Shown in pieces: positions 1 through 6,700 of a stretch of DNA of 8,492 bases. The translations under genes were made by a program, and so were the position numbers. Location: positions 1 through 8,492 of the forward strand of contig JAIXSW010000605.1 in the NCBI GenBank assembly GCA_027484495.1, read 5' to 3'. The notes under the pieces are model-generated. The model ran no database searches. It had not been told where the DNA came from and was given only the letters and a program-made list of their open reading frames with translations. Source of the DNA: Gammaproteobacteria bacterium. Lineage in GTDB: Bacteria > Pseudomonadota > Gammaproteobacteria > Enterobacterales > Alteromonadaceae. Numbering within the stretch: the stretch's first letter is position 1; the number at the start of each line of letters is the position of its first letter.

Positions 1-1288
1 CATTTGATTTGACGTATTTGGCCACTTTCCAGCAGAACAGCAGGTCGCGCAGTTCATCGGCAGAAGGTTGGCGTTTTGACACGACTTTCAGATCATCCAG
101 ACCGACCATTTTCTGGTCGCGGTCCTGCACTAACACTCCGCCGTTGACGCGTTTGATGTCAAAACCAGTAGTTTTTTCGGACCAATGGCCACAGACCAGC
201 AGACGGACGTTGGGCTTTTTCGCCACTACCGCAGCTGCTTCTGCAGTGGCGGTTGGTGCGATAATGACTTCAACAAACTGACGGCTGACAATAGCTTCGG
301 CCGTGGTGGCATCCAGTTCGCGGTTAAAGGCGATGATGCCGCCAAAGGCAGAAGTCGGGTCAGTCTGATAAGCGCGGTTGTACGCAGCCAGAATATCGTC
401 GCCGATCGCCACACCACACGGGTTGGCATGTTTAACGATGACACAGGCTGGCTCTGCGAATTCTTTTACGCATTCCAGCGCAGCATCCGTGTCGGCGATA
501 TTGTTGTACGACAGCTCTTTGCCCTGCAGCTGGGTCGCGCTTGCCACCGATGCTTCCTGAATGTGGTTTTCCACATAAAAAGCGGCGGCCTGATGGCTGT
601 TCTCGCCATAACGCAGATCTTGTTTTTTGGTGAACTGGCTATTGAAGGTGCGCGGGAACTTGCTTGGCGCGGCTTCCGGGGTGTCGTAGGCGCTCAGCAT
701 AGTGCCGAAGTAGTTGGCGATCATGCCGTCATATTGTGCGGTGTGCTCATAAGCACTGATCGCCAGGCTAAAGCGGGTGGCATGTGTGGTGGCGCCATGG
801 TTGGCGGCCATTTCCGCCAGTACTTTGTTGTAGTCGGCAGCGTTGACCACAATAGTCACATCTTTATGGTTCTTCGCCGCGGCGCGTACCATGGTTGGAC
901 CACCGATATCGATGTTCTCGACCGCATCTTCCAGCGTGCAACCGGCTTTGGCCACGGTTTGCGCGAATGGATACAGATTGACTACAACTAAATCGATAGG
1001 CTTGATGCTGTGCGTTGTCATCACGCCTTCGTCAGTGCCACGACGGCCTAAGATGCCGCCATGAACTTTCGGATGCAGGGTTTTGACCCGGCCGTCCATG
1101 ATTTCCGGGTGACCGGTGTAGTCTGATACTTCAGTGACCGGAATGCCGGCATCGGCCAGTAATTTCGCAGTACCACCGGTCGACAGCAGTTCAACGCCCT
1201 GTGCATGCAGTGCAGTGGCGAATTCCAGGATACCAGTTTTATCAGACACGCTCAGCAGCGCGCGACGGATTGGTAAGTTTGAGCTCAT
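1..1288 (-). CDS. purH: Bifunctional AICAR transformylase / IMP cyclohydrolase PurH, 3' end cut by window edge
   Basis: Catalyses the last two steps of de novo IMP synthesis in the cytoplasm: formyl transfer from 10-formyl-tetrahydrofolate to AICAR, then ring closure. The frame is open for 429 codons; the family is usually near 530, so about 100 C-terminal residues lie beyond the left edge. The N-terminal cyclohydrolase (MGS-like) domain shows RRALLSVSDK (9-17), LLSTGGTAK (34-42), HPKVHGG (72-78) and IDIGGPTMVRAAAKN (126-140). The transformylase domain shows LRYGENSHQ (225-233), VKHANPCGVA with the Lys286-His287 pair, and FGGIIAFN (315-322). The ATG start at 1288 is chosen because the protein begins in register with known PurH and a purine-rich AGAAGAGA (1295-1302) sits six bases upstream. 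It follows fis on the same strand after a terminator, so it is probably transcribed from its own promoter. Identification is by recalled family motifs and is very secure. Confidence 0.97.
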   Translation of the reverse strand, partial: MSSNLPIRRALLSVSDKTGILEFATALHAQGVELLSTGGTAKLLADAGIPVTEVSDYTGHPEIMDGRVKTLHPKVHGGILGRRGTDEGVMTTHSIKPIDLVVVNLYPFAQTVAKAGCTLEDAVENIDIGGPTMVRAAAKNHKDVTIVVNAADYNKVLAEMAANHGATTHATRFSLAISAYEHTAQYDGMIANYFGTMLSAYDTPEAAPSKFPRTFNSQFTKKQDLRYGENSHQAAAFYVENHIQEASVASATQLQGKELSYNNIADTDAALECVKEFAEPACVIVKHANPCGVAIGDDILAAYNRAYQTDPTSAFGGIIAFNRELDATTAEAIVSRQFVEVIIAPTATAEAAAVVAKKPNVRLLVCGHWSEKTTGFDIKRVNGGVLVQDRDQKMVGLDDLKVVSKRQPSADELRDLLFCWKVAKYVKSN

Positions 1289-1407
1289 CGTCAGTCTCTT
1301 CTGTTAATTAAAAATTTAGGAATGGACAGCCAAGGGTTGCAGAAGAATAGTTGGGGAAACCTGGCTTGTCCTGTCAAAGCTGGTCACAGCAAGAACCAGG
1401 CTTTGAG

Positions 1408-1434
1408 AAACAAAAAAGCACCCGAAGGTGCTTT
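1408..1434 (-). terminator. Intrinsic terminator of the dusB-fis operon
   Basis: Read on the minus strand, an 8-bp perfect stem (AAAGCACC / GGTGCTTT, arms 1427-1434 and 1415-1422) closes on a TTCG tetraloop flanked by C and G, the very stable UUCG class. A T-rich tract follows immediately, six T at 1412-1417. It starts 27 bases after the fis stop codon and precedes purH, so it should end the dusB-fis message and largely insulate purH from it. Confidence 0.9.
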
Positions 1435-1460
1435 CTGGCGGGACTCCTCCCGCGGGGGCA

Positions 1461-1751
1461 TTAACTCATGCCGTATTGTTTCAGCTTCTTACGCAGCGTA
1501 CCGCGGTTGATGCCCATCAGGTTGGCTGCCCGGGTCTGGTTGCCGCGGGTATATTTCATCACTTCTTCCAGCAGAGGGCGTTCCAGCTCTGACAGGACCA
1601 GCTCGTACAGGTCGTTGACGTCCTGACCGTTCAGCTGTTGCAGGTAATTCGCCACCGCTTTTTGTACCGCGTTACTTAAAGGCTGCGGTTTTTCCTGAGT
1701 CTGTACATGGGCGTTGGTGATAAATGGCGAAGTCACGTTTTGATTAAACAT
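1461..1751 (-). CDS. fis: DNA-binding protein Fis
   Basis: Nucleoid-associated homodimeric protein that bends DNA and tunes growth-rate-dependent transcription, including rRNA promoters, and assists site-specific recombination in relatives. It is 96 residues against 98 in E. coli. The N-terminal arm (1-20) is variable, then come the helical dimer core NGQDVNDLYELVL (41-53) and the C-terminal helix-turn-helix YTRGNQTRAANLMGINRGTLRKK split over 67-89. DNA-contact positions known from E. coli Fis are kept (Asn71, Arg74, Asn82, Arg83, Thr85, Lys88, Lys89 here). The ATG at 1751 is preceded by AAGAGA as ribosome binding site. It lies 18 bases after the dusB stop, so the two are co-transcribed. A Fis-consensus site in the dusB promoter suggests negative autoregulation, as known in enterics. 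Identification is very secure. Confidence 0.98.
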   Translation of the reverse strand: MFNQNVTSPFITNAHVQTQEKPQPLSNAVQKAVANYLQQLNGQDVNDLYELVLSELERPLLEEVMKYTRGNQTRAANLMGINRGTLRKKLKQYGMS

Positions 1752-1769
1752 TGCCTAGTCTCTTTTACG

Positions 1770-2741
1770 TTAGGTTGCTGCTAGTTGTTCGAAATACAGA
1801 TTTAAAGTATCGAGTTGCCGGCTGGCATCCTCAATACCATTAAATTCACTGCGGAACAGTCCCGCGCTGTCTTGTTCGGCCAAATACCACCCGACATGTT
1901 TACGGGCGACTCTTGGACCTAACACATCACCATAAAGCTGGTGCAGACCGCGGACATGTTCCAGCAAAATCTCCTTCACTTCCTGCAAAGCAGGCGGAGG
2001 GAGTTCTTGTCCTGTGGTCAGATAGTGCACCACTTCCCGGAAAATCCAGGGCCGGCCCTGCGCCGCACGGCCAATCATAATGGCGTCGGCACCGGTATAA
2101 TCGAGCACAAACCGGGCTTTTTGTACGTTGTCGATATCACCATTGGCGACCACCGGAATAGTCACAGCCTGCTTAATTGCGCGGATCGTGTCGTATTCGG
2201 CTTCACCTTTATACATACAGGCTTTGGTACGGCCATGTACCGCCAGTGCCTGAATGCCGTTATCCTCGGCGATCCGTGCGATCTGAACCCCGTTTTTGTG
2301 TTCCGGGTCCCAGCCAGTACGGATTTTCAGCGTTACCGGTACATCCACTGCACCGACAACCGCCTGAATAATCTGCTTTACTAAATCCGGGTACTGTAAC
2401 AGTGCCGAACCCGCCAGCTTCTTATTCACTTTCTTCGCCGGACAACCCATATTGATATCAATAATCTGGGCGCCATGTTCGACGTTAAATCGGGCAGCAT
2501 CCGCCATTTGTTCCGGATCCGCGCCTGCAATCTGCACCGAGCGTAAACCCGATTCATCTGCATGCGTCATCCGTTTCAATGACTTTTCGCTTTGCCAGAC
2601 CAAAGGATTGCTGGACATCATTTCTGATACAGCTAAACCGGCACCAAACCGGCGGCACAGCTCACGAAAAGTGAAATCTGTAACACCAGCCATCGGGGCA
2701 CAAATCACATTGTTGTCAAGTTGATAAGGACCGATGCGCAC
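1770..2741 (-). CDS. dusB: tRNA-dihydrouridine synthase B
   Basis: FMN-dependent enzyme that reduces specific uridines of tRNA to dihydrouridine using NADPH. The TIM-barrel FMN domain opens with CAPMAGVTD (14-22). The catalytic Cys is Cys100 in DINMGCPAKKVNKKLAG, followed by VPVTLKIRTGW, VHGRT and IPVVANGDI strands, then GADAIMIGRAAQGRPWIF; the small helical C-terminal tRNA-binding domain ends in NGIEDASRQLDTLNLYFEQL. Start choice: a longer frame begins at a TTG at 2768, but that lies within a few bases of the inferred transcription start and lacks a ribosome binding site. The GTG at 2741 gives MRIGPYQL, matching the start and residue numbering of E. coli DusB as I recall it (Cys100), with purine-rich AGAGATAGAG just upstream. 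Predicted length is 323 residues. First gene of the dusB-fis operon. The usual upstream neighbour in many relatives, prmA, is absent here. Confidence 0.96.
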   Translation of the reverse strand: MRIGPYQLDNNVICAPMAGVTDFTFRELCRRFGAGLAVSEMMSSNPLVWQSEKSLKRMTHADESGLRSVQIAGADPEQMADAARFNVEHGAQIIDINMGCPAKKVNKKLAGSALLQYPDLVKQIIQAVVGAVDVPVTLKIRTGWDPEHKNGVQIARIAEDNGIQALAVHGRTKACMYKGEAEYDTIRAIKQAVTIPVVANGDIDNVQKARFVLDYTGADAIMIGRAAQGRPWIFREVVHYLTTGQELPPPALQEVKEILLEHVRGLHQLYGDVLGPRVARKHVGWYLAEQDSAGLFRSEFNGIEDASRQLDTLNLYFEQLAAT

Positions 2742-2777
2742 CGCTCTATCTCTGGGGTCTACCCTCAAGGGGCGCTA

Positions 2778-2805
2778 AGTTTACGGATTTTTGCCCACAA
2801 TGCAA
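2778..2805 (-). promoter_or_regulatory. Putative sigma-70 promoter of dusB-fis with GC-rich discriminator
   Basis: On the minus strand TTGCAT (2805-2800) and TAAACT (2783-2778) are 16 bases apart. They are followed by TAGCGCCCC, a GC-rich discriminator of the kind that makes fis and rRNA promoters sensitive to ppGpp in enterics. Transcription would start near 2770, giving a leader of about 30 bases before the GTG start of dusB. AT-rich DNA at 2811-2836 upstream could act as an UP element. The boxes are seen; growth-rate and stringent control is inferred from the E. coli fis promoter. Confidence 0.6.
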
Positions 2806-2806
2806 A

Positions 2807-2821
2807 GGCTAATATTTAAAC
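2807..2821. promoter_or_regulatory. Putative Fis binding site (autoregulation)
   Basis: The 15-bp GGCTAATATTTAAAC fits the Fis pattern G-N3-A-W5-T-N3-C at every defined position. Its centre at 2814 is about 44 bp upstream of the inferred start of dusB-fis, next to the -35 box and close to the E. coli fis autorepression site near -42. The region is AT-rich, so chance matches are easy; the position is the stronger argument. Confidence 0.45.
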
Positions 2822-3043
2822 AAAAATATAAATTTATCGGGGGTTGGCGGGTTGACAATCGCTAAACGGCTGAAAATTGGACTTATCGGTTTTGAGAATG
2901 CGGGTTGGCGTGAAGATTTGCCACAGATAATTGTGCTGCTGTGCAAAATGTCACCACAAAGCAGAAGCCATAAGTGATGAATTTGCTTCGCGAGTCTTCG
3001 AAAAGATGATGTTTACGCTCTGTTAAACGGCATGGTCAGCCCG

Positions 3044-3137
3044 GAAAACTGCTCCTGCGTTTTCTGTGTACCCTCCATCCATGGACATCTCAGAAAACTG
3101 CTCCTGCGTTTTCTGTGTACCGTCCATCCATGGACAT
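3044..3137. repeat. Two direct copies of a 45-bp hairpin-rich repeat, 49-bp period
   Basis: Copies at 3044-3088 and 3093-3137 differ at one base (C at 3073, G at 3122). Each carries two inverted repeats. The first has arms GAAAAC and GTTTTC around TGCTCCTGC; in copy two the arms extend to CAGAAAAC / GTTTTCTG. The second is GTCCAT-CC-ATGGAC (copy one has one arm mismatch). The period of 49 is not a multiple of three, so it is not a protein repeat. The unit looks like a dispersed intergenic palindromic element duplicated in tandem. No transposase or target duplication is visible. Confidence 0.85.
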
Positions 3138-3166
3138 AAAAAAAAAGCACCTGAATATTCAGGTGC
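3138..3166 (-). terminator. Strong intrinsic terminator facing left, with no obvious upstream gene
   Basis: Positions 3147-3166 form a perfect 20-bp palindrome (GCACCTGAAT and its complement). On the minus strand it is followed directly by nine T (3146-3138), a textbook intrinsic terminator. On the plus strand no T tract follows. No minus-strand protein gene lies between here and the rightward polyketide synthase gene, so it must end an RNA that starts within the intergenic region, or be a relic. Confidence 0.8.
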
Positions 3167-3234
3167 CACAGGCGAAAATCCCAGGAACATGGTTTTTGGC
3201 TTTCAGAGTTGTATGTGCCTGCCGACAACTCACA
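3138..3234 (-). ncRNA. Candidate small RNA under Zur control
   Basis: A minus-strand transcript from a promoter overlapping the Zur palindrome (CTGTCA at 3270-3265, TATTAT at 3246-3241, 18-base spacing) would begin near 3234 and end at the strong terminator at 3138, about 95 nt. It would contain an internal hairpin with 7-bp perfect arms GAGTTGT / ACAACTC (3231-3225 and 3212-3206) around a 12-base loop, then a single-stranded middle and the terminator hairpin with its U tail, which is the layout of many Hfq-dependent RNAs. A 24-codon frame starting with GTG (3233-3159) lies within it and could be a tiny peptide, but has no ribosome binding site. The elements are seen; the RNA itself is inferred. 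Confidence 0.35.
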
Positions 3235-3254
3235 AATGTTATAATATAACATTT
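3234..3254. promoter_or_regulatory. Putative Zur operator (zinc-responsive repressor site)
   Basis: AAATGTTATA (3234-3243), one central A, and TATAACATTT (3245-3254) form a perfect 10-bp-arm palindrome. It matches the gammaproteobacterial Zur consensus GAAATGTTATA-N-TATAACATTTC, with the outer C (3255) present and the outer G replaced by C (3233). Zinc-loaded Zur dimers bind such sites and repress; repression is lifted when zinc is scarce. The site contains TGTTATAAT (3237-3245), an extended -10 reading right, and TATTAT reading left, so a bound repressor would block promoters in either direction. The palindrome is seen; the regulator is assigned from recalled consensus. Confidence 0.65.
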
Positions 3255-3455
3255 CCTCTACGAATGACAGTCAGATCCGGCTGTCTGCGATTAACTGGTG
3301 ATATTTCCGGACCAATGACCGCTGCCTTGGTCGTCAAGTCGGCGCATTGTTTTGTGACACGCCTGTCATTTTTTGCCATGCCTGACCGTTTATCTGTCAT
3401 TTCTGCGTCACGCCGGCAGCAGCCGCATATAAAAAGTGTGATTTTAACATCGCGC

Positions 3456-3507
3456 CGCGCTTTCGTCGCAGTTGCGGCGAAAACGGCAAAACATTGACGA
3501 AAGCGCG
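3456..3507. repeat. Inverted repeat with 12-bp arms
   Basis: CGCGCTTTCGTC (3456-3467) pairs perfectly with GACGAAAGCGCG (3496-3507) across a 28-base loop. The flanks share GCGAAAACGGC (3476-3486) and GCGCAAAAACGGC (3505-3517), a related direct repeat. No T tract follows on either strand, so it is not a standard terminator. In a rightward leader RNA it would form a stable stem; it could also be a protein-binding or mobile repeat element. Confidence 0.6.
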
Positions 3508-3550
3508 CAAAAACGGCGCCAGATGCCGCATAGCCGGACCAGTGACTTTG

Positions 3551-3616
3551 CTTAACAGTTAACTATTTGTTATCAGATAAATATCAAACATAAATAACTT
3601 CGATGTAAATAAAACT
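3551..3616 (+). promoter_or_regulatory. AT-rich stretch, likely promoter region of the polyketide synthase
   Basis: This is a markedly AT-rich island within GC-richer surroundings and lies about 160-230 bp before the polyketide synthase start. It includes TTATC-A-GATAA (3570-3580), an 11-bp inverted repeat that loosely resembles a Zur half-pattern (TGTTAT...ATAA). TTGTTA (3567-3572 region) followed by A/T-rich hexamers could form a sigma-70 promoter, but no good -35/-10 pair stands out, so the exact start cannot be fixed. Confidence 0.3.
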
Positions 3617-3693
3617 GCAAACTTCCTTCGTAGCATGGCCGCCACTTCGTCAGTGACTGTTATTGCCTGGTCCGGATACCTGAGCAGTTGCCG

Positions 3694-3715
3694 GTGATAA
3701 AGCGCGCTTTATCAC
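3694..3715. promoter_or_regulatory. Perfect 22-bp palindrome upstream of the polyketide synthase (operator or leader hairpin)
   Basis: GTGATAAAGCG followed by its exact complement CGCTTTATCAC, ending 63 bases before the polyketide synthase ATG. A perfect palindrome of this length is typical of an operator for a dimeric regulator. As RNA it would fold into a 9-bp stem with a CGCG loop, followed by GGTTTTATCC, which is too poor in T to be a strong terminator but could attenuate. I do not recognise the motif as any specific regulator's site. Confidence 0.6.
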
Positions 3716-3778
3716 GGTTTTATCCAGCCACCTGCAGCACTGACAGATCTTTGATAGAACTCAGACAAGGAATCGGCG

Positions 3779-6700
3779 ATGAAACTGGCGGGCATTTTTT
3801 CGGGCATGGGGTCGCAATGGCCACAGATGGCTGTATCCCTGCAATCTCATTTTCCCATTTTTCAGCAGGAACTGGCGGCGCTGGACCAGCAGGTGATTCA
3901 GCAGTTCGGCTGGTCGGTGGCTGAGACCATCAGCGCTGCTGACAGCGATGCTTTATTACAACCTGAGATTGCCAACCCATGTATTTTTGTGGTGCAGCTC
4001 GCACTGTTTCGGCAGTTGCAGGCTTCGGGCCTGGAGTTCGACATGGTGCTGGGTCATAGCACCGGTGAATTTGCCGCCGCCTGCGCTGCAGGTTTACTCG
4101 AAGCGTCACAGGCGCTGGCGCTGATGCACAGTCACAACCAGCTAATCAGCCGCGCCGCCGCGCAGTCTGGTTACGCCATGGCCCAGCTTAGTATCGGCAT
4201 CGCAGAATTGGCCGAAGCGCGCAGCCATGCCGCCGAGCTGTGGCAAGGCGTGGTGCTGTCAGCCTGTAACAGTCCGTCCATTCAGATTGTCAGTGGTCCA
4301 ACACCACAACTCGAAGCGCTGGTGGCGCAGCAGCAGGCGCAACAGAAATTCGCCCGGCTGCTAAGCGGCGCTGTGCCGTTTCACAGTCCGTATTTGCCGG
4401 AAGGCGACGCGGACATGCCGGCACTGAATACTACACAGGCTCCCGGTCAGCTGCAGTTATATTCCAGTCTGCGCGGTCGTAAACTCGAAGTGGACGAACT
4501 GACGACGGATTATTGGCAACAACATATCCGTCAGCCCGTACAATTTTATCCGGCGGTGCAGGCGATGCTGGCAGATGGCGCCGATACGTTGCTGGAAATC
4601 GCGCCGCATCACATTCTGCTGTTTTGTCTACATGACATCGTCAAAACGTCCGGTCGCACAGTACAGGTACTGCCAACGCTGAAGCGTGGCGAAGAATGCC
4701 GGCTGAGTTTGCAGCAGATTCTGACACAGCTGTCGACATCCCATAACATCGCGGCGCAAACGGCTACGCCGCACCGGCGCACTGAAGCCGACATGCTCGC
4801 GCTGATTGTGCAACAGCTACTGCCATTATTACCGGCGGATGTTGCGGCGCCGTTGGATCCACTGCGTGGATTTTTCCAGCTGGGTTTGACCTCGGTGCAG
4901 GTGATTGGATTCTGTCAGCGTCTGGCGGCGGCGCTGCAATGTGCAGCCGATCTCAGCTGGTGCTTTGATCATCCGACGCCAGCGCAGCTTGCTGCGGCGC
5001 TGGCGAATACAGCTACAACACCACACAGCAGCGCCGCGGTGCCTGCAGCATTTGTTGAAGATGAAATTGCCATTATCGGCCTTGGTTGCCGGTTTCCCGG
5101 CGGTGCCAATGACCCTGCACTATTCTGGCAACAGCTGGTACAGGGTAACTCGGCTATCCGCGAAGTGCCGGCTGAGCGCTGGCAGGCTGATGCTTATTAT
5201 GCTTCAGATGATCAGCCGGGCAAAAGCCGATCAAAATGGGCCGGGTTTTTACAGGACTGGGATCCAAAGCAGTTTGATGCGGCGTTGTTTGATATCTCAC
5301 CCGCCGAAGCCAGCGCATTGGATCCACAGCAGCGGCTGTTGCTAGAAGTCAGTCTGGAAGCGATTCAGCATGCCGGACTGGTGCCGGGCCAGTCGCTAGC
5401 GCGTGACACTGGTGTTTTTATTGGCATCTCGACTGATGACTATAAAGCTTCGCAACTCTATAGCAGTGACCTGAACCGGATCGGTACTTATACCGGTTCC
5501 GGTTGCATGTATAGCGCGGCGGCGGGGCGCCTGTCGTACTGGTTGGGGTTGCAGGGGCCAAACAAAGCCGTTGATACCGCCTGTTCTTCGTCGTTGGTGG
5601 CGCTGCATGATGCCTGTCAGGCCATCCGTCATGGTGAATGCAGCACTGCGCTGGTCGGTGGCGTCAACCTGTTGCTGACCCCCCATCTGTTTGTCTGTTT
5701 TTCCGCACTCGGTGCCTTATCGCCGGACGGCGTCTGCCGGGCTTTTGCCAACGGCGCCAATGGGTATGTGCGCGGTGAAGGCTGTGGCGTGCTGGTACTG
5801 AAATCGCGCACCCAGGCCGAAGCGGACGGCGACCACATTCTGGCGCTGATTGCAGCCACTGCGGTCAATCAGGACGGTACGTCCAGCAATCTGACCGCAC
5901 CGAATGGCGCCGCACAGCAACAAGTGATCCGCACTGCATTGCAACGCGCGGGCGTTAACGCGGCTCAGGTCGGGTATGTCGAAACGCACGGTACCGGCAC
6001 GCCGCTCGGCGACCCGATCGAAGCGAAAGCTTTAGGTACTGTGTACGGTCAGGCCGCAGATCGCGACGAACCGCTGTTGATCGGCTCCGGCAAAACTCAG
6101 TTTGGCCATCTGGAGGCGGCGGCCGGAATCTTGTCCGTGATTAAAACCACGTTGATGTTGTCACAGCAGCAATTGGTGGCCACGGCCAATTTTGCCCAGC
6201 CGAGTCCATTGATTGATTTTGCCGGGCTCAGATTGCAAGTGGTGCAGGCCAATGAACGACGGGCTTTACCCTATGCCGCCGTTAGTTCCTTTGGATTTAG
6301 TGGTACCAATGCCCATGTGATCTTAAAAGCAGTGTCACAACCGGTGACGTCTGCGCCAGTGATTGCCAAGCCGGCCGTTGAGGCTGCTGCTGACAAGCTA
6401 CCACATCTATTGACGCTCAGTGCCCGCTCAGCGCAAGCGCTGTCGGTTTTGGTGCAGCGTTGGCTGGCGCTGCTGGCAAATACAGAACTGCCAATTGCCG
6501 ACTTGTGCCGCGCCAGTTATCTGCAGCGCCCGCATCTGCATTATCGTCTGGCTATTGTTGCCACCGACGCCGCTGGCTTCGTGCAGCAACTGACTGCGTT
6601 GCTGGCACAGCCGGCAGGTGAACAGGTTGCTGCGCTGAGCCGGCAATTCGCTCCGCTGACCGTGGCAGACGCGAATAACTACTGGCAGTTGTTGCAGCAA

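Larger units (their letters stand above)
2822..3778. other. Signal-rich intergenic region between dusB and the polyketide synthase
   Basis: About 950 bases in which I find no convincing protein gene on either strand. Open frames at 3013-3252 (minus) and 3066-3497 (plus) run through the repeats, a terminator or the Zur palindrome, have no recognisable motifs and lack clear ribosome binding sites. Positions 2822-3043 show only AT-rich DNA near the dusB promoter and otherwise nothing I can name. Positions 3256-3455 also hold nothing clear except a short TGACA-CGCC-TGTCA hairpin followed by six T (3355-3374). The named signals are listed separately. The divergent arrangement means this region must hold promoters for both directions. 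Confidence 0.7.

Noticed and set aside
185..991. 268-codon plus-strand open frame
   Set aside because: Lies entirely opposite purH, whose protein motifs are unmistakable. No family resemblance in its translation.
1329..1377. purH promoter with TTGACA (1377-1372, minus) and a PurR-like GCAACCCTTGGC
   Set aside because: No good -10 at proper spacing from TTGACA, and the PurR-like site lacks the central CG and other consensus positions.
2852..2857. TTGACA as a rightward -35 box
   Set aside because: No acceptable -10 hexamer at 16-19 bases downstream and no gene follows.
3044..3137. CRISPR array
   Set aside because: Only two copies, with a 4-bp gap between them and no spacer-sized unique DNA or cas gene.
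3013..3252. 79-codon minus-strand open frame
   Set aside because: It starts inside the Zur palindrome, reads through the strong terminator and the hairpin repeat, and has no known motif.
3355..3374. Plus-strand terminator (TGACA-CGCC-TGTCA followed by six T)
   Set aside because: The stem has only five pairs and is GC-poor, so it is too weak to call, though it could end a short rightward RNA from the Zur box.
3066..3497. 143-codon plus-strand open frame across the intergenic region
   Set aside because: Runs through the tandem repeat, the leftward terminator and the Zur palindrome, has no ribosome binding site and no recognisable motif. A shorter start at 3264 was considered and is no better supported.
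3688..3924. 78-codon plus-strand open frame
   Set aside because: Overlaps the palindrome and the polyketide synthase start in another frame; the synthase frame carries clear AT motifs.
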